From Cranoglanis bouderius (lineage: Eukaryota; Chordata; Actinopteri; Siluriformes; Cranoglanididae), in assembly GCA_023630585.1 (NCBI GenBank), contig CM042540.1:16429574-16493573 (forward strand): a stretch of DNA of 64,000 nt, given 5' to 3'. The first letter of the stretch is position 1; each line of letters begins with the position of its first letter. Position numbers and translations under genes: made by a program. Under the pieces are notes generated by a model, which searched no databases, was not told where the DNA came from, and was given only the letters and a program-made list of their open reading frames with translations. Below are positions 19,101 to 31,100 of this stretch, in pieces.

Positions 19101-22100
19101 GAGAACTGAACTGGGTACAGGACTGGAAACTAGGCTAGAAACTAAACCGGAAACAAAATCAAAAACCTGACTGGGAACAGAACTGGAAACAGAACTGGAA
19201 ACAAAGCTAGAACCTGAACTGGAAAGTGGACTTGCAACAAAACTAGAAACTTGACTGAAAGCTAAACTAGAAACAGAACTGGAAATGAAATTAGAAAACT
19301 GACTGGAAACGAAGCTGGAAACAGAGATGGAAACTAGGCTGTGACCTGGACTGGAAACTGGACTTGGAACTGGACTGGAAGCTAAGCTAGAAACTGGACT
19401 GGATTCTGGACTGGATTCAGGACTGAAAACTAGACTGGATACTGGATTGGAAACTGGCCTTGAAACAAAACCGGAAACTGGACTCAAAACTGAGTTAGGA
19501 ACAGGATTGGGAACATGATTGGGAACAGAACTGGGAATAAAGCTAGCTGCATGGCTGAAAACTGGACTTGAAACAAAACCAGAAACTGGACTGAAAGTGA
19601 AACTAGAAGCCTGACTGGAGACAGAACTGGAAACAGAACTGGAAACTGGACCTGAAACTGAACTGAAAAGTGGACTTGAAACAAAACTAGAAACTTGACT
19701 GAAAACTAGACTAGAAACAGAACTGGAAGTGAAATTAGAATCCTGACTCGGAACAGAGCTGGAGACAGGGCTGGAGACAGAGGTGGAAACAGAGGTGGAG
19801 ACAGAGGTGGAGACAGGACTGGGAACTAAACTGAAAACTGGACTGGAGTTAGGACTGGATTCTGGACTAGGACCTAGACTGGACACTGGATTTGGCCTGG
19901 GAGGAGGTCATCCCGTGGACCTCAGACATGGACTTGGGTTCGGAGGAGGTCATCCCGTGGACCTCTGACATGGACTTCACTTCGGAAGAGGTCATCCCGT
20001 GGACCTCTGACAAGGACTTGGCTTCGGAGGAGGTCATCCCGTGGACCTCTGACATGGACTTGGCTTCGGAGGAGGTCATCCCGTGGACCTCTGACATGAG
20101 CAGGACAGGAGTGGAGGTCTCCTGGTGAACCTCCAGCAGGAACGTGGCTTGGGCGGAGAACCCCACTTGGGTCTCCGACAGGAACTGGGCTGGAGCAGAG
20201 GTCTCCTCGTGGGCCCCCAACAGGAACAGGACAGGAACGGAGGTCCTCTTGCGGGGCTGGAGGTTGCCACGTTAACCTCCAGGGGCAGCTCCACTGAGGA
20301 GACCTCCTGCTGGAGCTCGGGGCTGGCTGGCTGGGTGCATCCCTTGGTTGCGCACTCCTGGGTCCGGGGCTGAGAGGTGCAGGCCACCACGTTTGCCCGA
20401 TCCCTCTCGTAGTGCTCCAGGAATGACTGGTCGGGGTCACCAGGCAGGCGCACATTGCCAAAGAGGGTGTTTAGGTCAGGATCGAATTCCGGGCGCCCAT
20501 ATTCCTGGAGCAGGAGATCCACAAAACCCGAGACAGTGTTCATCTCCTGGTGTCCACTGTAGAGGTGGGCCTCCGCCCACCAGCGAGCGAAGCCGACCAA
20601 ACGGGATTGGAGGATTCACCCATAGTTCCTCGCTGGGTTTCGTATCCTCCAAACTCACAAAATATCCCTGGGCCTGTAATAAAAAATACTGGGGGTACCA
20701 GGAGACGCCATCATAGGCAGTAGGAGGAGGAAGATAGGCCCGAAAGGAAATTGAGTCCAGTGGGGGAACGAAAAATTTGGCATGGGTAGCCAAAATTTTC
20801 CCTGCTGCATCCATGTTAGGCGGAGTATTCTGTTATGTAAACACGGGGGAAAGCAGGATGCATGTCCAGGGGAAAAGTCAGTTTATTAGGAACAGCTGAA
20901 TTCGAAAATAACGGAACACAAAGGAACAGCAAAAATAATCCACTTGAAACAGGAACATGAATAATCCAAAATGAAGTGAGGCATAAATCCAGTGAGCACA
21001 AAACACGAAAAGAAAACAAAACAAAATAACACAAACTCGCGATATGGGGCTATGGACTAGGAGCAATGAACTAGGGTCTAAGAGCTATGGTCGAGAGAAT
21101 GCGAGACGAGTGCGAGAAGGTAGCAGGCATAACACACATGCCGGAACTTACTCTAATACTCCGCTCTGAGTGAAGAAAAGAAACGGTTTAAATACACAGA
21201 ATTAAACAACGACAAACACTAAACACCTACAACTCATGACAAACTAGGAACCAATAAACATACAGAGGCGGAGACAAGACGTAAACCAAAACAAAGGCAC
21301 ATGGCAAAGTAAACACACGAGAGTTCATGAATGCATAGTCCAGCGGGTTTTTGTGAATGGAGCTCGGATTTGCGGAATGAAGCATGGAATGCGGAAGTGT
21401 TCGCGCAGCGAACGACTCTGGGAGTCAGCCGCTCGCTTAGCGAGTGACTTCGCGTGCGAGGGGTTGTCTAACAGAGCCCCCCCCCCCCAAAGGCGCTGCT
21501 CCCGAAGCGCCGAAAGTTCCAACCACTCTGGCGGACCTGGGCCCCTGGGTAGGATCCAAATGTCTGCCCCCCAGGACCCGAGGCTGGTAATGTCCAGTGT
21601 TCCTGAGCCAGATCGGAGCTTGTCTGGTTGTCTCTTCAGCCATGGACGAGAACTTGGCTTGGAACTTGGCTTGGAGCCTGGCTTGGAACTTGGCTTGAAG
21701 CTTAAAGCTGTGCCTGACCTGGTGCTTGGCGTGGTGCTTGGCTTGGTGCTTGGCTTGGAGCTTGGCTTGGAGCTTGGAGCTGTGCTTGACCTGGTGCTTG
21801 ACCTGGTGCTTGACCTGGTGCTTGGTGTGGTGCTTGATTTGAAGCTTGACTTGGTGCTTGATTTGAAGCTTGACTTGGTGCCTAGCTTGAAGCTTGACCT
21901 AGTGCTTGGTTTGATGCTTGGACTGGAACCAGGACTGGAATCAGACTTGGCACCTGGATTGGAGACGTGGAATGCAGAAGTGTTCGCGCAGCGAACGACT
22001 CTGGGAGTCAGCCGCTTGCTTACCGAGCGACTTCGCGTGCGATGGGTTCTCTGACACACCCTGAGAAACTGTATGTACGTTTTATTTTACGCGGCTAATC

Positions 22101-25100
22101 ACACAGAGCTTGTGCAGATGTTGGAAACAATTCCCTGATATGTGTGTGCTTTCTGTTTTTAGCCACTCTGGATGTCTGTGTATTTCTATTCCACACTTCT
22201 ATACTCTATTCCACCTTGCTATCATCTTCTGCATGACTGCAGAGGAATGGATAACAGATCTGCTTAAGTAGCCTATCTAAAACGGTCAGGAACTAACAAA
22301 AAGTGCAAGTTGATCACACAAACTGGCTCGCAGTTTCTTCTGTTTTGTTGAATGGCACATATTGTAGTAATATTACACAAAGCTATAACATGGTTCATAT
22401 GGGCCATGACCTAGAATGAAAGAACACTTAAATATATATTCATCATTCCACATTAGTAAGGAAAAAATGTACAAGCCTCGGCTGCTACCACTGAGCTCTT
22501 TATAGCACTATAAACATTGTCAAAATCTGTCAGCAATATTCCCTCTTTTTGTATTTGGCTTAACACCTAAAAGCACAAAAAAGGACAGCGATGAGGCTAA
22601 AATAATCAATCATAGCGGAGGTGTTTTTTTTCCCCTCCCTTTTCCCTATATATCTCATTACAGTCTAATCTCTGGAGGGAAATGACCGTTAGGACAAATT
22701 TGAGGGCTGCTGACCATCTAACCTCAAACATACATTTTTCTCTCTCCCAAGGCCAACAATCTCTCGCTTCTGTCAAGCAAATATTGCTTCAAAGCCACAA
22801 AAATGGCATGATTTATTCAAATGAAAATGTACTCATGTACAGCTATGATTCATTTGAAATCATTACTACACTTTAAACTGGAGAATTTTTCAGCATTCAC
22901 GGGAGTTTATGGTATAATGGACTATTATTCTGTGAAGTTTCAGCAAACTTTGAACTTTTAAACAGATGATGATTGAGTCTGAAGGCAAAAGATTTGCAAA
23001 GCATGACTGAGCTAAAAAAAAAAAAAACCTTCATAATCTGGGCAAGAATTTAGGGCTTATTAAATTAAGAAAAAGTGAGTGTGAATGCATATGCGTCTAC
23101 TTACACAAGGCTGTGTGTGTGTGTTTTTTTTTTTTTTAATTAACTGCGTTTGACATACAAAATAGGCCTATATGCCATACGCAAGTATGATGGGATTTTT
23201 TTTTTTGTATGAAAAAAAATCCCCCATGTAATTATAATGGGACTAATTATTTTGAACACTGAAATTCTTTTCGACAAATAATGATTGGGACAATATGACT
23301 AGATCATGTAAATGGAGGGTAACCTGGGGTCAAAAACATGCACAAAGTGTATAGAAAATTTAATTTTGCCAGTACAGCAAAATATCAGTCGTAACTGCAC
23401 CACTAAGACAAAGGATATGCCCATATTGTAACTTTTTACTTTTATATATATATATATATATAAGTGTATATACACTAAAGTACTAAAGTGTATAGGTGCA
23501 GTTCATGATGGCAATAATATATACTTTTTGATGCTCATGGAGGCATGAAAGTTCCACAACCTGACATTCTGCTTAGAATTCTACAGGAAGGGTACAAAGG
23601 GCAACAATCTAGTGAGTGTCTTGAAAGAGTGAGTCACGGCTCCAAAGATAAATCACATATGAGACAGATTTCCTCAGCCAAGAGTCAATTATGAACTCAT
23701 AAAAAAGAAAAGGAGGAGAGCTCCGGGATGTAATCCTTTTGCAAATTAAATTAGCCCATCTGGAAAGAAAAATATCTTCAGACTATATAATGCAGAGTAG
23801 CGTGCGAGGCTGACAAACTACACTGACGCTGAGAAACCTTACCCTTATTCCCACGATCATCACCCCACGAATTCTCCACTCTCCACTTCTTGTAGCATCC
23901 CTGCTTCTCGCCCTAAAAAGAGAGAGAGGAGGGTTAAAAAAACAACAACAACAAAATAACCCTACAATATTTAATCAAGTTCATGTTAAATTTTGTGAAC
24001 TCTACTAAGCATTACATCCAAACAGAAATGATTCAACACAGACGAATTACATCAAATGTCCCAATGATGCACAAGCAATCTCAGAAAACATTGAAATTGT
24101 AGATTGTATTGTATAATGCTGGGACAGTCTTTATAATGAACATCATAAAGAAACCAAAAATGTCCCAAGGGTCGTGTGACTACAGTGCTCTCCGCTAATA
24201 TTGGCACCCTCGGTAAATATGAGCAAAGAAGACTGAAAAATTTGTCTTTTTTGTATTGTATTGTTTAACCTACTGATCTTTTGATACAGGACTTCAGCTG
24301 CTCAACAGTCCTTGGTCGCCATTGTCTGATTCTCCTCTTCATGATGCACCATAGGAGACAGATCTGGTCTTCTGGCAGGCCAGTCAAGCACACGCACTCT
24401 GTGTCTACGAAGCCATGCTGTTGTAGCACATGCAGGATGAGCCCCGACATTGTGGTGCTGAAATAACCATGGACTTCCTGGGAAAAGACGTTGCCTTTAT
24501 GGCAGCATATGTTTCACTAAAATCCCAATATACGCCTCTGCGTCAATGGTACCTTCACACATATGCAAGTCACCCATGCCGTGGGCACTGATGCACCCCC
24601 ATACCATCACAGATGCTGGCTTTTGCACCTTTCGCTTATAACAGTCTGGTTGGTCTTTTTATCTTTGGCACGGAGAACTTGGCATACGTTTTTCCTGAAA
24701 ACAAGCTGAAACGTGGACTCATCTGACTACAGCACACTTTTCCACTGCCTTTCAGTCCATCTGAGATGAAACTCGGCAGCATTTCTGCATAGAGTTGATG
24801 TGTGGCTTCTTCTCTGCGTAATTGAGTTTTGGGTTGCATTTCTGGGTGCAGTGGCGGACTGTGTTAAGTGACAACGGTTTTCCAAAGTACTCCTGAGCCC
24901 ATGTGGTTATATTTATCACAGTAGCATGATGGTTTCTCAGGCAATGCCGCCTGAGGGCTCGAAGGTCACGCACATGGTTTCCGGTCTTGCTCTTCACACA
25001 ATGAGATTTCTCCGGATTCCCTGAATCTTTTCACAATATTATACACTGTAGATGGTGAAAGACCTAAATTCTTTGCAATCTTGCGTCGAGCAATGTTCTT

Positions 25101-28100
25101 TTTGAACTGACTGACAACTCTCTCACGAGGTTTGGCACAAAGTGGTGAGCCACGACCCATCCTTGCTTGCTAAGACTGAGCTTTTGGTGGATGATCCTTT
25201 TATGCCCAACGCTGATACCCTCCCCTGTTACCAATTAACCAGATCCTCCAAAATGTTGTTACTTGAATATTCTATAAACTTTTCAGTCTTATTTTGCCTC
25301 CGTCCCAACTTTTTTTGAGTGTGTTGAAGGTGTGTTGCATCAAATTCTAAATTTGTTTATATTTACAAAATACAACTCTATCAAATATCAACAGATATTA
25401 AATGAAAACTTGACTGCCTCTGCTAGAAAGCTTAAAATGGGCAGTGGTTGGATCTTCCAGCAGGACAATGGTCCAAAACATACATCAAAATTAACACAAA
25501 AATGGTTTATTGACCACAAAATCAAGGTCCTGCCATGGCCATCCCAGTCCCCAAACTTGAAGAGGAGAGTCCACCAGCGTGGGCCTCGAAATTTGAAGGA
25601 CCTGGAGAGATTCTGTATGGAGGAATCGTCTCAGATCCCTTGCCATGTATTCTCCAACCTCATCAGGCATTATAGGAGACTCAGAGCTGTTATCTTGGCA
25701 AGGGTGCCAATAATTGTTGCACACCTATATTTAAAGTTTTTTTTTTTTTTGATAAACCTGTGTTGTGTTTGATATCCATGAGAGCAGAGTATTTTTGTGA
25801 ATTATTTTAACAACAGATCAAAAGGTTAAACAATAAAAGACAATTTTCACAGCCTTCATTACTCATATTTACCAAGGGTTCCAATATAAGTGGAGGGCAC
25901 TGTATATTGGCTCTAGTTCTGCATTAGAAGTTTATCAGCAAAGAACAGCATTATGAGGACCATATATTTCAGTGTCAAGTACTCCCTTAGCTCACGCTGG
26001 ACTTTGGAGCATATGGCCCCTCTGGTTCACAGTACTCTTTCCCTTAGGGTTTTCCAGAGCAAAACTTCCCTCCTTAGTGAGTGCAATTGTGGAACAGAAC
26101 CCTTTCCCAGCTATTAGTGGGAGAGAGTGGAAACTCTGGAGACAGCTGTCATCATTTATAGGGGAAATTGACGGTAATTTCAAGTACTGGACTTTAAAAG
26201 AATGGCAAACAGAGTGAATAGAAAGGAAATGCAGAAGAAAAGAGAGAGCGAGTGAGAGTGCGCGCGCGAGAGAGAGAGAGAGGCGCAAAGGGCTCTTAAA
26301 TAAAATATGCAGGATTGTATCCCACTGGGTAGCATTACTCCATTTTAATCGTCACGATATTTCATAGTGCTGTAAAATTTTGTACTGTCTCTTAATTTGT
26401 GTCATTTTGTATATTATAGGGTACAGGGAAAATGCTACTTTGGTCACCACCTTGACATGAAAGCCAGTATTCCATTCCCTTGCCATGTTGTCATTTTTGT
26501 CTGAAGTCCCTTCAAGTTGTTCCTTGTGTGTTCAGTACCTTTTCAGTAACTGCAGTAAGGACCATGGCATGGGTCATCAGGGAATCGCCATAGATCAGCC
26601 GCTCCGCCTTATTCAGGTTCTTTACTGATACACCGAACACCAACTCATGGTTAAAGCTATGTACCGAAATACAAAACAAAACACTATAGTCACCTCAGGA
26701 AGCTGTAACTTGAAATTTTTATAAGCCAATGATGTCATACCACACACACTTTCTCACAGTGATGCTCAGTCTCTCACACTCATTTCTCACATTCATAAAC
26801 AGGAATACTGATGACACTCACACATTCATGTCGTTGATGCCCAGTTTGCCATGGAAATGCTTTCCTACATCACAGCCAAACCACACAGCCTGCCAGAAAT
26901 CAAGAGAGAACACAATAAAAGACACCTGTAAGTAGGACAATGATTATGAGGGAAGAAGACAACAGTGTGTCAACAGTAACAGTTGTCCAATTGCTGCTAA
27001 AGCCCATTATGTTTGTTCTTATTTGCTTTAAACCCGAGGTCAACAATTAGATTTGAAATGGGGACAAATTCTCATGGAGTAGATACTGTTCGTGTCTAAT
27101 AGCTAACAATAGCATTGTTTTGGGCAGTTGTATGTATCTTTTTGTGTGTCGGTCCCACTATAATGTACAGGTATTTCTGCTTGGTTTGAAGCCAGGATGA
27201 TCAAATAGCCATTTGATTATCCTAAACTAAGTAAAGTTATAATAAATATTTGACTATTCATCCCAGGAATCATCTGAATTAGGAGCAATAGTCAGCTGCA
27301 GTACAGGTTATCAAGAGAATGCACAGACCCATGCCGTACCTCTCCTTCCTTGATCGAATCAGCAGCAGCTCTCTTCAGGAGCTCAATGGGTTGATTATTA
27401 TAACGTGTGCGGCGTCCGGCCACCATGTTTCCCAAATATTCCACGCTGTACAACTTCCCAAAGGGATTCTGAGGCCTGGGGTCATTCACAAGGCACACCT
27501 GAAAAGAAAAGCCAATCACAGCCAATCATTCACAGCCAATAATTCACACTACTGATAGTAATAAATGTGGAGGGATGTTTCATGGAGATTGTTCAGGGCT
27601 GTACCTTGTCCTGAAGGTTGTAGAGGGGCTTGACATGCTGTATGTAAAATTCCTTAGGGGTCAAAGGTCCTATGTGGTGGAAGGTCTTGTCCTTGTCCCT
27701 ATACTCCCAACAGATAGTGTCTGGAGGACTTCCCAAACACACACTAACAACTCGAAAAACCTGCACCCAAAAAAACACAACAGAGAAGTCTGAGATAAAG
27801 TTCAGATGGTGCAGTATAGACCTGGAATTTGTATCTTCAGTCCTTGCATCTACTACTCTCCAGAGTTTCATGCTTTTCCTACTCAGATATCCTAATGAAA
27901 AACATGAGTTCATTAATAGTGATTTTTGAGCCAGATTGGAAATATATAAATCACAGTTACAACTCTCCAAGTTGGTCTCAAACTGCTTGTGTTTCTTTCA
28001 GTACTGTTTTCGTAAATTCAGCCTCCTAGAGTTATCTCTGGCATTTCCTTCCCTCCCCTGCCTAAGCCATGAACTATATGTCCTGATAGTCCACTTCCTC

Positions 28101-31100
28101 ACAGCAGAGCATAACTCATCCATAATAGGGTATGTGAGAGTATGTGAGTGCATCAGTGATAATCACAAACATGCACAAAAAAGTTTGTACAAGTCTGCAT
28201 ATCCCTCACCTTATGTTTTACACAAACTGTCATTTTTGTTTCTGAAGTCCAGACTCATTATACATGGAAAAATAGAACTAAAAGAAATGACACTGGGTCA
28301 ACTTTGCCATGGCCATTCAAGCCCACTGCTTTCACCAGATAGAAATAGAAAGATGGAGACATTTCTACAAGAACCCCATCTTGTATGTCCATTACTCAAA
28401 CTCCAGCCCTCTCCTGAAAAGTGAGCCATTAAATTTCTCAGTTTGTTTTCACTGTCCAGTCCCCTTGGGTGAAGGGTAAATGCTAGCAGTGCCCATCCCT
28501 TTTTTCACACTGTTGACCCAATGTTGGACCCAGATGCTCCAAGTACACAAACAACCTCATGGTCCCCTCCTCATACCCTTGCTCTTCCTTGGAAGATTAG
28601 ATAAATGTCTGGCTCCATCCAAATACAACACTGGCACCCGCACTTCTTCCATTTCCCTGCCTGCTGAAAAGTGCTGTTGTACAGAACAATGGCAGAGGCC
28701 TGACTGACATCAGAACATAGTCACTGAGTCAATATTGAAACACCTGCCTGTGGCCGAGTGGTCATAGTACTGCAGGAAAAGCAGAGAGGCTCATACAGGG
28801 AGGGCTGAGTGGTAAGGAAGATGATTCCACAAAGTCTGTAGGAAATCCTTTAAGAAAATTCATGTCACGTGAAGCACTAAATCTCTTTTTGCCAACCTAC
28901 CAGAAGCATTTCCCCTCATCAGGCCCACTGTACAAGTTCTCATTTATCCCTTAGTACAGATGCCCCATTCCACATTGCAGTTCTCAGTGAAATCAAAAGT
29001 CTCCTGTTTAATTTAACCACAGAGGTGGCTACACAGCCTACTGTTCATGTGCTGCTAACTTGGCTAATATTAACAACAAAAAAAGATACAATTAATGTTT
29101 GTGAAATTGCAAGCTATAACCTCTGGTTATGAGATCAAGATTTATTTCTGTCCAGCAAAAGTGGCAAGTGTTTGTGTGTATTCTTTTTAGAAACTGTTAA
29201 GATTAATTTAAAGGTGTGACCACCTCCTGACACTCTTCAACCAGGCACAACAATAAGAAGCATTGTAGAGGATGAGCTTGAGGAAACAGAATCGTAGTGG
29301 GTGGTGTGAGGAAGGTTTAGATCACAGGCAGACAAGGCCACACAAGTTTCTGCTTTTCTTTCCAGCATGTCCAAGTTACTGCTTTATCTGAGATCACAAG
29401 CCACCTTCTGCACAATCCACAGGCAGCAGAAATTGTTTGTAGGGCCAAAAATGAAATATTTAGGTTATGACCGCTCATGCTGTCCTGGTTGGCAAATGTG
29501 AAGATTGCGCCATGGAGATGGGACTTCCTCCTGCCTCATGATAAGAGAACTGGGGACACACAGTCGTGACCTAAAGATCTCTTTCAAGCACTTGTTTTCA
29601 GTATGTCACTATAGGATGAGCTGGAAAGCTCATCTCAAAGACTGATACCAAGCGTGAATGTTTGCAAGCTTACAGTAAGGACACACTGCACTAGTGTGGG
29701 CTTAGTCATGTCAAGTTAATAAAACCTTAGAAAAGTGTGTAGTGATGACCAACTTGCTGCAGTGCAAATACCCTCAGTAAATAATTCCTCAACAAACTGA
29801 ACATATTCAGTTCAACAAAAAAGTCTCATTCCTGAATTGGAATGTCCACACAAGGCCATGGGACGCTGAAGCAAATTTTCATAGGTAAGGCCCTGAAATG
29901 CAAACATGAGATATTTTCTGGTGGGGAAATAGAAATGTGAAAGTATGTGTCCTTCAGGTCAATAGATGTAAACCTCCTGGACACACAATGCATACCAGAG
30001 CTGCATGGGCCAACAACCTAGACTGAGCAGAAAGTGTGCACACATCTAACAGTGGGTTTTAGGACCCTTCTTCTTCATGGGACCAATACACCTTGAGCGT
30101 ATGGCCTGGGGCCTGGATGTGCACCATTTTTTATTGAAGGGGGGCACTGGTGTGTGCTTATGAGACTCAACTGTGGCTCTATCTGGCTGTCTAAGTGTCT
30201 CTCCTCCTGTTGAGGCAGTCAAGAACTGTGGGCTAATGTGCCATATGGAAGTTGCTCAGGAACATAGCATCTTCGGAGAGCAGGGGTGCTTGCTTCCTGG
30301 AGAGGTAACAGTCGTGTTTGCTTCCTGGAGAGGCATAACTGGAGTGTTTCGCCCTCCCTTTTCTTTTCCTCACACCACTTTTACATGGTGGCCACCGCTG
30401 GACTGCACAGGACTTTAAACAAATTCTCGAAAGATCTGAGCTTCCCAGATTTTTCAGTCAGCAGCTTTGATGATGATGATGATTATGTTGCAAGTTCAAG
30501 CAACATCTTGATCATCAACCCAATGCCCGCAGAGCCAAGGGGCCTAGTTGGGGAAGCCAGAGAGTGGCGTGCTTTTACAGCTTATAGTACCGATTTTATA
30601 GCCATTTCACATAGTCTGTGCAATAAACACTGATCCATCTCTCAGGTCATACTTGTCTGTTCCCTCAACAACTGCAGGCACACTCACACGCACATTTGTT
30701 TGTTTGTTTCTGCTGCCCAAAAATGTCTTCAGTTGGATGGAAGCAAATAGGTCAACATTGTACAATGTAATGCAGCACCATGTGTTAATAATTCTCTTAA
30801 GAGTTATGCATTCCACTCGTTATAGGGGTGATATGAACATACAAATTGATTTACAGCATTGTCAGATGATACTTGGCATTGGAATAGACATACAGGGGTG
30901 AGAAATGGACTTGTTTGAAATTCCTTCATGCTGTAAACAGAACATTAAAAATGCAGCCCAATTAGGACATTTTAGCGCATATGAGCCTATTTTTCATGGC
31001 TGGCGTGAGTCCATACAATTTCACAAAATCTAATTACAATGACCTGCCATAGAAGCTGGCCAACAAACTGAACATATTCATTTCAACAACAACAAAAAAA

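Larger units (their letters stand above)
17905..22056 (-). mobile_element. Composite three-LTR retroelement (LTR-internal-LTR-internal-partial LTR)
   Basis: On the minus strand the order is: partial 5' LTR (22056-21968), a short internal segment (21967-21474), complete LTR (21473-20831), full internal region (20830-18569), complete LTR (18568-17905). LTRs start TGTTAG/TGTCAG and end TAACA. A polypurine tract with eight or more Gs stands directly before both complete LTRs. The unit is flanked by the 5-bp direct repeat CACCC at 17900-17904 and 22057-22061, which marks one insertion event. No reverse transcriptase, RNase H or integrase is encoded. This looks like a non-autonomous LTR element duplicated by LTR-LTR recombination and then deleted at its 5' side. 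The family is unknown to me. Confidence 0.88.

Noticed and set aside
18448..19170. 240-codon plus-strand frame rich in GLELGLE repeats
   Set aside because: It is the complement of the Ser/Pro-rich frame of the LTR element. A 12-bp tandem repeat opens frames on both strands. LTR orientation (polypurine tract, AATAAA, TATA-like box) points to the minus strand.
19893..20096. CRISPR-like array of 42-bp repeats
   Set aside because: The units are contiguous with no spacers, sit in a coding frame, and the genome is a vertebrate.
27936..28424. 162-codon plus-strand ORF in blmh intron 6
   Set aside because: No recognisable domain, repeat-like composition, and it overlaps the blmh exon 7 side; no splice or promoter support.
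28751..28761. tRNA-like A box TGGCCGAGTGG
   Set aside because: No B box, cloverleaf or terminator follows, so neither a tRNA gene nor a clear SINE can be claimed.
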